From Plantago major (taxonomy: Eukaryota; Streptophyta; Magnoliopsida; Lamiales; Plantaginaceae), in assembly GCA_026545765.1 (NCBI GenBank), contig CM048841.1, positions 101,079,352-101,143,351 on the forward strand: DNA of 64,000 nucleotides. The letters are read 5' to 3'. The translations under genes and the position numbers were made by a program. Each line of letters starts with the position of its first letter. Within the stretch, counting starts at the first letter, position 1. The notes beneath the pieces were generated by a model. That model saw only the letters and a list, made by a program, of their open reading frames with translations. It was not told the DNA's origin and ran no database searches. Positions 47,401 through 57,902 of the stretch are shown here, piece by piece.

Positions 47401-47982
47401 AAGTGAGAAACTTGATTTCAACCTCTTTGGTCTCAGCATGCAATGGTGCTCCTCTGCTACCACTGCTCTTTATCGTTGTCAACATGGGTTTCAATATATC
47501 ACTGCTGCACCTGCTCAAGATCTCTTCTGCTGTTGTATCTTGTCTTGCATCAACATTTTCAGGTGAGTTTATCAACTATGCTGTTCATTAAAGTAAGTTG
47601 TTTCAAGATCTGGATTACGTACCAACAAAAACATAAAATCTGTGTACATTATACACACAAAACACACAGCACCAAAACCAATTTCCCGGAGTTACAAAGT
47701 CCACATTCTGGCTGGACAATGGCACGTACATTGAAACGGTCTATTCTGCTACATGTACTTAATGTTCCTTACTTTTCACTAATGTCGAAGTCTCACTTCA
47801 TGCTGTCTCCATTTGCAGTTCCAATAGCTGTATACTTGTTCACGTTACCACTGCCTTATCTTGGGGTTGCTTCCTCCCTTCCTCCTGGCTTTGTAGCTGG
47901 CGCCATCATCCTTGTTTTGGGCGTGTTTGTTTACATTTGGAGACCGCCAAATAACTCAAGTAACCCTTCTCTTTCGACTTAG
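41461..47982 (+). CDS. CLT: CRT-like plastid thiol transporter (CLT), 10 exons, 428 aa
   Basis: A chloroquine-resistance-transporter-like membrane protein of the drug/metabolite transporter group. Arabidopsis CLT1-3 are plastid envelope carriers of glutathione and gamma-glutamylcysteine. Exons, all in phase: 41461-41849, 44177-44322, 44759-44796, 45335-45450, 46122-46218, 46309-46344, 46650-46700, 46772-46895, 47437-47562, 47819-47982. The first about 60 residues are rich in Arg, Ser, Thr and Pro and low in acid (SACTRRLAFGATATPPVTRR), a transit peptide. Membrane segments include VAAAATVVLGVGNRVLHKLA, LLEALAAASGMAAA, SFLVWQLILSYIFLGRRYNF, LVGCFLVAVGVLITV, ILMLISFLLQAGDTVL, LFICILLPFLSNLSGIPF, LLPLLFIVVNMGFNISLL and AVYLFTLPLPYLGVASSLP. 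No break was seen. The exact paralogue (CLT1, 2 or 3) is not resolved. Confidence 0.93.
45523..45544. repeat. C-rich run in CLT intron 4
   Basis: Thirteen or more C, one T, then eight C follow exon 4. A low-complexity tract whose length may be an assembly estimate. Confidence 0.7.
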
Positions 47983-48671
47983 CTGAAGAATAAGATGCAC
48001 TCTCAATCTTATGCCCCTGCACAGAGCTTGATGGCCCCCTGTGATTCTGTGAATAACCATTAGGAACGTCCAAGCAGGGAGTAAATAGCAATAGTAGATC
48101 ATAGAACATGACGCTCTGGTGGGAAAAAAAAACCCGAAGTCGATTGGTGTTTCACCAAAATTTTGTTTAGAATCTGCATTTTCACGCTAAGGCATTCATT
48201 TCATAGCACGGATTGTAAAATATCAAATCATACTAACATGTACTATAGCAATTCAAGTCGAATTATGATTTGGGACTCAATACCCAGTCATACAACTTAG
48301 TTTTTGACATGAAAATTATTGTTCTTATTCATCAATTAATTGCCCACCATATCTGTTAGATTATCTGTATTATAAAGGCCTTATGAACAGTAGGATGTTT
48401 ATTTTTTAAGGATACATTTAGATTTGCACTAAGCCGACCTGCAAAATAGAAAACCCTCCCATCAAATTCTTAGTAGCATAACCTTCCAATTATAAGTCTT
48501 TGTACATACTTGAGTAGTAGTAGTAAACACTAGTACATCTTTTATCATCCATTCACGCAATGATCTTGCAACAAATTTGAGTACTAACAGTATATACATT
48601 TCCACCTGAATGCAAGCCTCCTTTATTTTCATGCCAGCATTTTTTTCCTTTTGGCTTCTGCCTTCATAGCT
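47983..48671. other. Intergenic between two convergent genes
   Basis: It holds the 3' ends of the CLT gene (+) and the LRK10-like kinase gene (-). Polyadenylation regions are expected here. A stretch at about 48550-48660 resembles 57035-57180 beside the kinase pseudogene, so the duplication included 3' flanking DNA. No other gene was seen. Confidence 0.55.
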
Positions 48672-50262
48672 TCAAACAGAGGCAATATTTATCTCATACT
48701 TAGCCATGATTGGAGTGGCATTCTCTTTATACCAATACGAATTTGCATTATCATCTGTCCACCCCGAGCCGCCCCCTGAACTGGTGGGCTTCAGCACGCT
48801 AGTGCCCAATGCAAACAAGTAATGAAACGGCTTCTGAGGTGGTACGATTTCGACTCCTCCCTCCAGCATCTTCACCACTGCACTCATGGGAGGCCTTGTA
48901 TCAGGGGAATCTTGAACACACCAAAGTGCCACCATAGCCATTTGCTCGGCCTTGGCCCTGTGCTCCTCCTCAATGCCGCAACTTTCTATCAATGCCGGCA
49001 ACTTCCCCTTCTCATATTCCTCCCAGACTTGCTTTGGAAACCAGTCCATACTGTCATCATCACCACCGGCCCGTTTCGTGTTCCTCCTTCTTCCCGCTAT
49101 CTCAAATAATAAGATCCCAAAGCTATAAACGTCGCATTTGTAAGTTATCGAGAAGTTCTTCAACATAAACTCCGGAGCCAAGTATCCAGGCGTACCCCTA
49201 TACCCCGTGACAGTTACATGTGTGTCATCTCGATTACAAAGCTTCGCCAACCCAAAATCTGCAACCTTGGGGGAAAAATCCGCACCAAGAAGCACATTAC
49301 CCGGCTTTATGTCATAGTGAATTATCCTCTGCTGGCACTCTTCATGTAAGTATGCGATTCCTTTCGCAGTTCCAACTGCAATTTCGTGCAACTTCTCCCA
49401 TGCCAGTTGTTTAGTTTCACTGAATAAGTGCTTGTCCAGCGATCCATTCTCCATGAACTCATAGACGAGCGCAGCAATGAACTGATCGTAGCAGAATCCA
49501 TACAACTTGACAAGGTTTATGTGATGAGTCCTCCCAATTGTTCCAACTTCAGCCATAAATTGCTCCTCGATGTTCCTGTTATGTTATCAAAGATAAAACA
49601 TTACATTATACTTGTGGCGGATAAACTTCCAATTCCTCTCGAGTTATTCAAAAGTGACACTCAGTCTCACTATAAGTTCTTCTAAATTACACATAAATCT
49701 TTTGTCATTTGTCAACTATCAACGAATTAGGGATTTGAAAAGGGGATGAGAGCAATACAAGCTCAATGTCTTAGAAGGTCCCAATGGTAGGGCCGTAGGG
49801 GCAAGAGCAGTGCGCCTATTAGACACAAGCATGTGGGATCTGCATGGACCTCACTTTTTTTATGCGTCTGGTGGTGCACTGCTCTTGCCTATAGCACATA
49901 ATTTACTCCAAGTTCTTACTTGTTGGGACCTTTGTTGAGAACTTTGACCGCGATCTTTACTCCATTTGAGAACTGCCCCTTGTAGACCCTCCCGAAGCCT
50001 CCAGATCCCAACATGGTGGAGTAGTTATGTGTGAAAGAACAGAGTTGGTGAGCCGTGAACCGGACAGGCTGATCCTGAGCCAGCTCTATGAAGAATTTCT
50101 CCATTGTCGGGGCATCGACCTCCCAAATCTGGGCCACATTTGCAGGCGGTTGTGGGTGGACTATTTCCCTGAGATCCGAAACTATGGCTCTCCTAGCCTT
50201 CCTAGCGAAGTAGCAGGAGAAGACCCCAATCGCTCCAAGTACTAATACTCCCACAATTATAC
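48672..50262 (-). CDS. LRK10-like receptor kinase, transmembrane and kinase exons (5' part not found)
   Basis: A plant membrane receptor-like serine/threonine kinase of the LRK10L/PR5K group, some members of which act in rust resistance and ABA signalling. Two exons are supported: 50262-49920 and 49575-48672, joined in phase at PN|KNIEEQF, giving about 414 codons. The first begins with a transmembrane helix (IIVGVLVLGAIGVFSCYFA), then FTAHQLCSFTHNYSTMLG, glycine loop GSGGFGRVYKG and IAVKVL. The second has the catalytic loop HYDIKPGNVLL (aspartate present, preceding residue not Arg, so non-RD), VADFGLAKLC, RGTPGYLAPEFM, DVYSFGILLFEIAGRRRN and RPPMSAVVKMLEGG. The kinase core looks intact. The exon at 50262 starts at an acceptor, so an ectodomain exon (GUB_WAK type) should lie to the right, but none was recognised. 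A broken paralogue lies at 57035-57885. Confidence 0.88.
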
Positions 50263-51026
50263 CTGTACAACCAAATTTTCAACATCAATGTATATATCCA
50301 ACCAGGAGCAATAGCCGATTTCAAGTAACGAAATACTTGGTTTGATTCGGCAAGAACATACATGACCAAATAGGAAAGTTATCCGTCCATAGAATGCATA
50401 CTAAAAATGTGCACTTTTCGTAAATACATTTATAAGAACTCTAGAGCTAATTGATCTATCTCTTGAGCACATGATAGGTGATGACATATTGGAGAAGGAC
50501 ATTTGTAAATGATAAACCTTTAATATATACAACGTCTAGCTAGGTCCAAAATTTATATGGCATAAAGAGGTATCACAATCTCTTCAATTATACAAATATA
50601 ATAAGTCTCTTGTTGGACTTTGAAATCGTTAGTTTTATTCTCCAATTGATTGGATGTAGATGTTACAAAACCCCCCTTCTGTCCTACTGATTTGGTTGAG
50701 ACACTAGAGTTGTTTTTGTCATTCTGGTTTAACTTCACTGGACGAATTTCATATATCTTTTATTGTGGAAGGTTACGAACTTATGGTCTTAATGTTTATG
50801 TGTTCGGTTATTGAGTCTAAGAATTATGAGATCCATTTGTTGCTCTTTGGTGAAAAAAAAAAGATCTACTTGATATGTCAGTAGCTGTTGTAACTTTTCT
50901 CCCACATAGTCAGGTTGTAATTCCCTTCCCCTGCGACACCAACATTTTTTACGACGCGCTGGAAACATAGAAGATTGTTTCAATTCTGACGTTAGAGCTG
51001 AGAAGGTCAACCATTGGAGCATTTGA
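50263..51026. other. Region expected to hold the kinase 5' exon; nothing confirmed
   Basis: The minus strand was read for a cysteine-rich GUB_WAK or WAK-associated domain and none was convincing. One minus open frame (51034-50789) has no family resemblance. Confidence 0.4.
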
Positions 51027-51186
51027 GCTTGCAAACGCTTGCTCTGGTTTGGAATGATCTTTGAGGTGTTGAATGACCCAACGAGGAAAGAAGTTCAGTT
51101 ACTCTTTGGAGGAGTGAAGTGGTCAGATGTAGTTTTTGCTCTGTGGTGGTTGTTGATTCTGAATGTGTGTATTTGTTTAATAACGT
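51027..51186 (+). other. Orphan coding-like segment, possible exon
   Basis: An open plus frame reads ACKRLLWFGMIFEVLNDPTR, KEVQLLFGGVKWSDVVFALW and WLLILNVCICLIT, then stops. It ends on a consensus donor (ac|gtgagt at 51185). The mix of a charged stretch and a hydrophobic helix looks protein-like, but I do not recognise the family and found no start or neighbouring exon. It may be a relic or a missed exon. Confidence 0.3.
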
Positions 51187-51304
51187 GAGTGTACAAAATG
51201 ATGTTGTAGGGGTATCTGATTTATCGTGTTCAGGTGAAGGGCATTGGAAGCCAGAGGCCTGTAGTACCTAAGTGTATTGTCTATGGTAAGCCAACAAACC
51301 ACCG

Positions 51305-51405
51305 AAGCAGCTCGTTTTCAATCAAATTTCATCGAATCGAATCGAATCAATTGTAGTATAAAATATAACTAAGCAAAACTGAACTGAATGGAACTGAACT
51401 GAACT
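51305..51405 (-). repeat. Dispersed gttcagttcag repeat, copy 4
   Basis: On the minus strand it has gttcagttcagttccattca, gttcagttttgcttagttat, attttatactacaattgatt and cgattcgatgaaatttgatt, colinear with the copies at 11744 and 12680. Confidence 0.55.
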
Positions 51406-51679
51406 ACTTGCATTGCCTTTTTATTTATCTTACCTTTGTAGGGAACCTCCTGCTTCAATAAACAATTGATGCATTTAGATGAGCTCTTACTATTGGTGTC
51501 ATAGTCTATTGATGTTAAGGCTATTCTTTGTAATCTCATGCAAACCAATATGTTCATCTCATCTTTCTCCGGTTCTGCTTAATTCAATTCTTCCCTTCGT
51601 GTTTGCAACCGATCTATCTTTCATCTGTGTTGTTGATTTTAGTGTCATCAATTCATTTTAGTAGTAATGTGATTTACTA

Positions 51680-52170
51680 GAGACCAATGCGATCTCACGT
51701 TATGGCTCGGAACGAGTTCGGGTAGTGCGGAGTGCACGCTTGTTGAGCTAACGAGTTATCGACCGCAAATACGAAACAGGGGTCGAGGGGCGGAGCCTCA
51801 AGGGTGCGGGCAGCGCATTAGAGTTGCAAGGCGGAGCCTCTGGGGTCCCGCTGACCTGGTCATTGTGGTGTGGCAATACCGACTTTTTTGGATAACAGTT
51901 AATTCTGGATAAGAGAACCCCCTCAACCGCCAAAAACTGCTTCGATTTTGTACTTTACAAATGGAGGATTCGGTCTCCAGGATAGACATACGAAAATCTA
52001 ACATCCTCTCTACTTTCTGATCGAAATTCATATAGCCTGAATTAGATTGCCTTCTTGGATTATCCCCGCAAGGAATTCGTGTAACCCAGGCTGTAAATTG
52101 GGTCGAATTATCTTGTTCGAAAAGTGACTACACGATCCATAGAAGTTTTGCAGGATTATCACCACCCAAA
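51680..52170. mobile_element. LTR-like fossil fragment, possibly Copia
   Basis: It has GC-rich phrases such as gaggggcggagcctc and aaggcggagcctctggggtc, a sudden composition change against AT-rich flanks, and a following stretch that resembles the R/U5 part of Copia LTRs as I remember them. Neither terminal dinucleotides nor a target duplication could be fixed, and no internal genes are present. Fragmentary and old. Confidence 0.35.
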
Positions 52171-52706
52171 ATTTCCAACAATCTGTGCACTTGCTATGAT
52201 ATTCTGAAAGGAGCTTCAAAAGATGGCCCGGTTTTTCTGTTTCTAGTCTACTTGATTTCAAGTGAACACTAACTGCTTTGCACTTTGTTACTGATTAGTT
52301 GATTGTTTTGGAAATGTACATGATCTGAATTCTTAAGTAGAGCTTCTTGTGCATCTCAAAGGACACTTAAGTGTTGAAACTTTAGTTTCAATATCTGCAA
52401 CTGATCTATGTTATACTCTGCTCTTTAATATATTTTTGGATGATCTGCTGAAAGGAGCTTCGAATGATGACCTTCTTCTTAAGAAGAGGCTGTGAACTTT
52501 CTATACCTGTTTTCTGTTTCTTGCTCACTTTATCTACTTAAATTATACCATCTTTGATTTCTTTTTTTGTCTATGCTATCTGAATCTGGTTCTGGGCTTT
52601 ATTGATAGATGGAATGTGCTTGTGAGTTTAATTTGTTTCTTCTTGCTTATGTATTCTTAATGTCTTGTCGATTTAGAGTGAACACTTAATACTTCTTGCT
52701 ATATGT

Positions 52707-52944
52707 TACTACCTCCGTTCCTTTTAAAACTTGTCATTTTACTATCATGGTTAATGTTCGATTGATAATTACTTAACTATAATAGTAAATAATTAAATAA
52801 AATCATATAATAAAAATTTAATTACTAAATTTTCATTATAAGATTTTATTAAATTATTTACTATTATCGCTTAAGAAAGAATTGATCAAAGTGGTATACT
52901 GACCCACAAATCAATAGCAAGTTTTTAAAAAAATGGAGGGAGTA
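52707..52944. repeat. Foldback Stowaway-like MITE, family A
   Basis: It is TA-flanked with ends CTACCTCCGTTCCTTTTAAA and TTTAAAAAAATGGAGGGAG and the shared interior (aattactaaattttcattat). Its right half is duplicated in tandem at 52979-53140. Confidence 0.8.
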
Positions 52945-53140
52945 TTCATTAGTTGACTGTTTTGGAATTGGTTATATTACTAAATTTTCATTATATGATT
53001 TTATTAAATTATTTACTATTATCGTTTAAGAGTAATTTGCGATCAAAGTCGGAGACAGTTGACTGGTCAAAGTCAATAGCAAGTTTTTAAAAAAATGGAG
53101 GGAGTATTCATTAGTTGACTGTTTTGGAATTGGTTATATT
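52825..53140. repeat. Tandem duplication of a MITE half plus its flank
   Basis: 52825-52978 and 52979-53140 are direct copies, both from actaaattttcattata through aatggagggagtattcatta to ggaattggttatatt. The unit therefore joins half a MITE to host flank, so duplication followed insertion. Confidence 0.85.
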
Positions 53141-53694
53141 CTTGGTCTGTTTAAAGGACATTTTAAGTACTAAATTTTGCCTAATGGGATGTTGGAGAAG
53201 ATTGGGGGAATACTGAAGTAGTAGTACATTGACTTTGCTGAGCCACCAGAAATGGAAAGGAGTTTTGAATAATGGGCTGGGGTAGTGACTGTATAATAAT
53301 GGGTGCAGTTGGTCTTTGAAGTATTTGTATTCTGATTTGAGTTGTAATTGGTATGATTTTGGCGATTTCGAAGCATTTCTTATGCTCTTGTAACTCTAAA
53401 ACTTTATTACGATCTATTTACATATTTTTGTTGTTTAAAAAAAAATTCAATTATAATGCGTAGATAATTTGTATGGCTGTGACAATTTTAGAGCATTTCT
53501 TATATTCTTGTAACTGTAAAAATTTATTCCGATCTATTTATAGTTTTTTTGATGTTTCAAAAAAACCAAAAAAAAAAAAAAAAAAAAAAAACCAGTTATA
53601 AGGCGTGCATACGGAGTGATGGACTGTACTGTCAAGAAATTCAGGCAATTAAAAGAATTGGTTATTTAAGATGCGCGACATGAGCCTAATTTTG
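53141..53694. other. Intergenic with a 120-bp tandem duplication and A-tract
   Basis: Two units starting gtatg at 53351 and 53471 share gcatttcttat..tcttgtaact and ttattncgatctattta. An A-tract of about 25 lies near 53567-53591. No gene was seen. Confidence 0.5.
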
Positions 53695-54253
53695 TACTCC
53701 CTCCTATTCACTTTATAAGATGTTTTGGCTTATTGACTATTCGGTTAATATAATATGTTTTGGAAATTCTACCATGTGATTTTGTGTTTTCACCATTTTT
53801 TATGCATCTAATCTATTCATTTTATTACTATTTCATTTATTTTGTGTTGAACTCTACAAAAAGTAAGTATATTTCTCATATTCCATTGGTTGTTTTATTT
53901 ATTCAATACAACAACATTTTTATTTTCAATCTTTTATAAAAACTATTGATGAAGAGGAAGTTGTCTTAATTTGTGTGAAAATTCTAAAACATACTCTCTC
54001 CAGTTCAGAAAAATTGTTACATTTTACTATTATATTAATCGTTTGTCAATTACTCTTTTAAGCGATATTAATAAATAAATTATTAAAATTATATAATAAA
54101 AATTTAGTAATTAAATTTTATTATATGATTTTATTAAATTATTTACTATTATCGTTATGAGTAATTTAGCAAACTCAAGACGATAATTGAAAGCTCAAAA
54201 TGTAACAATTTCTCTGAAATGGAGGGAGTATTATAATATAAATAGGAGGGGTA
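53695..54253. repeat. Stowaway-like MITE split by another MITE
   Basis: It is TA-flanked. The left end is CTCCCTCCTATTCACTTTAT followed by aagatgttttgg. The right end is split into ctaaaaca (before 53992) and ttataatataaataggaggg (after 54230), which together mirror the left end. Confidence 0.72.
53992..54230. repeat. Foldback Stowaway-like MITE, family A, nested
   Basis: The ends CTCTCTCCAGTTCAGAAAAA and TTTCTCTGAAATGGAGGGAG are flanked by TA, and the interior is as in the family A copies. It sits inside the right end of the MITE at 53695. Confidence 0.85.
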
Positions 54254-57034
54254 CTTAATTAATATTAGTATTTTGTTTTTTTTGGTTAAAGGAACCATGT
54301 TTGGACCTTGTTGATCTTGTACCTTATTACTTCACATGATATTGTTATCAGAACTTAACAATGTACCTTATTACTATTTCATATGATATTGCTCTCAGAA
54401 CTTACAGTGGAGACTGGGCAATTTGGATCAAAGTTAGTTCGCAACTATGTCTATACTTAATGAATTCGTACCTTACAAATTTTGTACAGGATCAGGTACG
54501 GAGTTAACACTACTTGAGAAGAATTCTAACAAAAATAACCATAGACATTCACATGAAATGGCCTTTTAAAGATAATTTGATTTTGTTTGTATAATGGACA
54601 CCACGCTTAGCGCGGTGTTCCTTTCTAGTCTTACAAATAATGGAGAAATTAATGATTAGAATGATGGTATTAAGATTCTTCATGTTACAATAATGCCAGC
54701 GTAAAAAAATGAAGGAATCTCAAAATTTTCTCACCAATTATTTGGCCCGTACGCACGGTACTTGCAGCGCTGTTGAAATCGATGTCAGGGGGAGGAGATC
54801 TGTTGGGGAATCGGAAAGTTGGAGGTGGAGGTGGCGGCGGTATGAAGAAATCGCCCATGATAGTAGATTCACTGCTCCCAGATCCTCAGCACTGGACTGG
54901 AGATTTTATATATATCACTCAAAAATAATTAAAACTTCATATATCACTCAAATCATTTTAGAAACTTTTAAAATTACTACTTTCTAAACAACACTGTTAA
55001 TAGAAACAGAGTATGCGCAAGCCACAACTGGATACGTTAAGAATATCAGTTGTACCTTATACTTCATTGTGAAACTCCATGCTTAAATACAAAAGGATAA
55101 TACAAAATATTATGTAAAAACTAGTTATGCATGCACATAGTAGTTTTTTTAGTGCACTAATTAACTCAAATGCTATATACTATTATATAGTATTTAGTAA
55201 CTATAGTTTCTAAAAACATATCCTATTTATAAAATACAAACTTGTACGAGAGACAGTCCATCGGAAGGACTAGATCAGCTTGACATACAATATTTAACTA
55301 CAAACATCATATATTTAACGTCATACATCATGTTTTAATAAACTTGCATGATCATTTCTTGCATTTCTAACTAATAATATGATGTTTGTAAGTAAAGATG
55401 TGATGTAGATCTTCGTATTTACGAGAGAATTTTTCTAGTACCACTGTAATATATGCTACGTAGTAATCGAACATATCTAGCTAGCTAGTAAGTATCATAC
55501 CTTGAGAGGAAATAGTATGGAGAAAACTTTGGCACAGATTAATTAAGGCTTCACTGGTTTCGAGCTTTATATACAGTGCTTTGTGAGACCTTTTCATCCA
55601 TGATATACATATATTGCCATTTTTTAAGAGTAAAGCCATATATTTTCCGCAAGTCTCCGTGTGGAAAAACTGTAACTAATTAACTATCCCTATCCCAGTC
55701 ACTTATTTTTTTTTTTTATTTTGATGCAAAAAAATAAAAGAATTGTTCCGTGTACACGTACGTACTCCAGTTTTTTTTAAAAAAACTCGTTCATTGTCAT
55801 CCCATAATAAACAGAAATGGGAGTAGTTCCTAGCTTGTACATACACTCAATCAGTTTTGAGGTGTATAGTTTATATTATTGGAGCTTATATTGTTTGTAG
55901 AGCATTCAGGATAAATATTGTCCTGCTGCACATAAATACTTTTATACTTGTAGTTTTATATGTTTTGTATAGGAAAATTAGATCATGTGGCCAATGGAAT
56001 TCCTACTTCTTGCTCTCTTTGACTCTTTGTAATTGTTTCAAGTTCAAAATAAAATTCGACATGCTCAACTATTGTAATGTTGTTTAGCTGTAAGCTTCAT
56101 TATCGAAGATCATTGTCATCCAACCATAAACAACGCACCGGGACAGTAAGATCTTTAAAGAGATGGTCCAACCGGAGACTATTATCATCTTGTTTTGTAT
56201 ATCTTCAAACACTTTCATCCAGACATTCTCAACCTCCGCCTAACTTCACTCAATTTGTCCTGCACTGGAGGTCAAAAATCCCAACATTATTCATTTCACA
56301 ATTAGAATAATAAAATTAAATCCAAAGAAAGTTGAGCATCAAGACAATAACATAAAAGGACTACTAAGAACATAACATTAGGAACGAATTGACTTGGTCT
56401 AGTGGCCGGCAACAAGCTCATCATAATATCTTTGTTAATCTCCAAGTCAACTAAGCTTTAATTTTTTTTACATTATCTGTTTTTGACTGATCATATCCCC
56501 GTGTTAGCCTTAAGTTACTAAAAACTTAAAAGTCCAAGTATTTATCCACCTAAATTTTATATTACTCCCTTCGTTCCAGATCTATTATCTTGTTTTAACT
56601 TTGACTATAAATTATTAATCATAAATTGTAAATACAAAATGACCAATCAAAGTTAAAAGAATTTACCCTTTCCCCGAAAACCTATATTGGGTTCATGGGT
56701 TGTCTCTTGACCCTTTCACTTCCCTTCATTAACCCATATACTAGTATTTATTTATATATATGTCATTTTAAAAGGCTATAATTTTGGGTTCTCAAATTCC
56801 AGGTTGAGTTTTTGATCTTTCTTTCTTCATGAATTCTAAGAATTCACATATATTTCTACAAATCTTGCAGCTGATGCAAAAGATGCAAGATCGAGAGACC
56901 GTGAACGACAAAGACAGACGCATCAAACAATTACTAAAGAGTGGAGAATTGCTAGCTTCACAAGTGAATTGGTTATCTGTGGTACTGGTTGCATTAGCAA
57001 ACTGATAAACTAGACATTTGTAATCTATTTACAG
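54254..57034. other. Gene-poor region
   Basis: It contains a Helitron-type 3' end (54600-54628), a short proline-rich minus frame beginning at 54858 (MGDFFIPPPPPPP, about 50 codons, not called) and one MITE end at 56563 (tactcccttcgttccag). The rest is AT-rich with no supported gene or RNA gene. Confidence 0.45.
54600..54628 (+). mobile_element. Helitron 3' terminus (second, unrelated to the one at 29886)
   Basis: The hairpin ACCACGC/GCGCGGT (one mismatch) is followed 12 bases later by CTAG and a host T, the arrangement of a Helitron 3' end on the plus strand. No helicase or Rep was seen upstream, so it would be a non-autonomous element whose 5' end I could not place. Confidence 0.6.
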
Positions 57035-57885
57035 CATGATCTTGCAACAAAATTCAGTAAAACTCTATAAATTTCCACCAAAATGAAGGCCTCTTGCACA
57101 ACAAATGTAATATTTACGATAAATGTAACACTTGTTGAACGTTTCGGTCGTTTCATTCCCTGTTTTCATGCCAGCAATTTTTCTTTTTCGATTTCTGTTT
57201 TGATGTCCTCAAGGCTTAACAGTGGCAATGTTTATCTCATACTTAACCATGACAGGAGTAGCATTCTCTTTATACCAATACGAATTTGCCGTATCATCTG
57301 TCCACCCCGAACCGCTCACTGAACTTTTCATCACGCTAGTCCCTACCGAAAACAAGTAACGAAACGGCTTCTCAGGTGGCATGATTTCGACTGATCCTTT
57401 ACCATCTTCACCACGGCACTCATGGGAGGCCTTGTATCGGGTTAATCTTGAACACACCACAGTGCCACCTTAGCCATTTGCTCGGCCTTGACTCTGTGCT
57501 CCTCCTCAATTCCACAACCTTCTATCAACGCCCTCAACTCCCCCTTCTCGTATTCCTCCCATACAGCCAAACTTTCTTCGGAAACCAATCCATACTTTCG
57601 TCATCACCTCCCGCCTTCGTGTTCTTCCTCCTCCCGCCTATCTAACACAATAAAATCCCAAAACTATAAACGTCACATTTGTACGTTATTGGGAAATTCT
57701 TCAACTTGAACTCCGGGGCCAAGTACCCGGGCGTACCCCTATACCCCGTGAGACTAACATGCGTATCGTCTCTATTACAAAGCTTAGCCAATACAAAATC
57801 CGCCACTTTAGGGGAGAAATCTGCACCAAGAAGGATGTTGCCTGGCTTTATATCGTAGTGAATTATCCTCTGCTGGCACTTCTCA
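57035..57885 (-). pseudogene. LRK10-like kinase pseudogene, cut by a CACTA element
   Basis: This is the C-terminal half of a second copy of the kinase at 48672-50262, including its 3' flank. It reads WYKENATPVMVKYEINIATV and SGWTDDTANSYWYKEN as in the intact copy. In the RPPMSAVVKM region the codon before P-D-T-R is a stop and a one-base loss follows KM. Another change lies near 57560 (extra bases in the region before the WFPK codons). The homology stops at 57885, within the catalytic region (HYDIKPGNILL side), exactly where the CACTA element starts. The rest of the copy should lie beyond the window. Confidence 0.88.
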
Positions 57886-57902
57886 CACTACAAAAAAAAA
57901 GA

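Larger units (their letters stand above)
51187..52706. other. Gene-poor stretch with an LTR-like segment
   Basis: It contains a gttcagttcag-type repeat (51305), an LTR-like segment (about 51680-52170) and a T-rich region where tgctgaaaggagcttc and gtgaacact phrases recur at about 52200 and 52445, and 52262 and 52678. No gene is supported. Confidence 0.4.

Noticed and set aside
52028-52261. Missing kinase ectodomain exon on the minus strand
   Set aside because: The frame has a few cysteines but not the spacing or the ISYPF-like motif of GUB_WAK domains, and it lies in or beside an LTR-like segment.
56563-56680. MITE beginning tactcccttcgttccag
   Set aside because: A left end and an internal inverted aaagttaaaa are visible, but the right end is missing, so the extent is uncertain.
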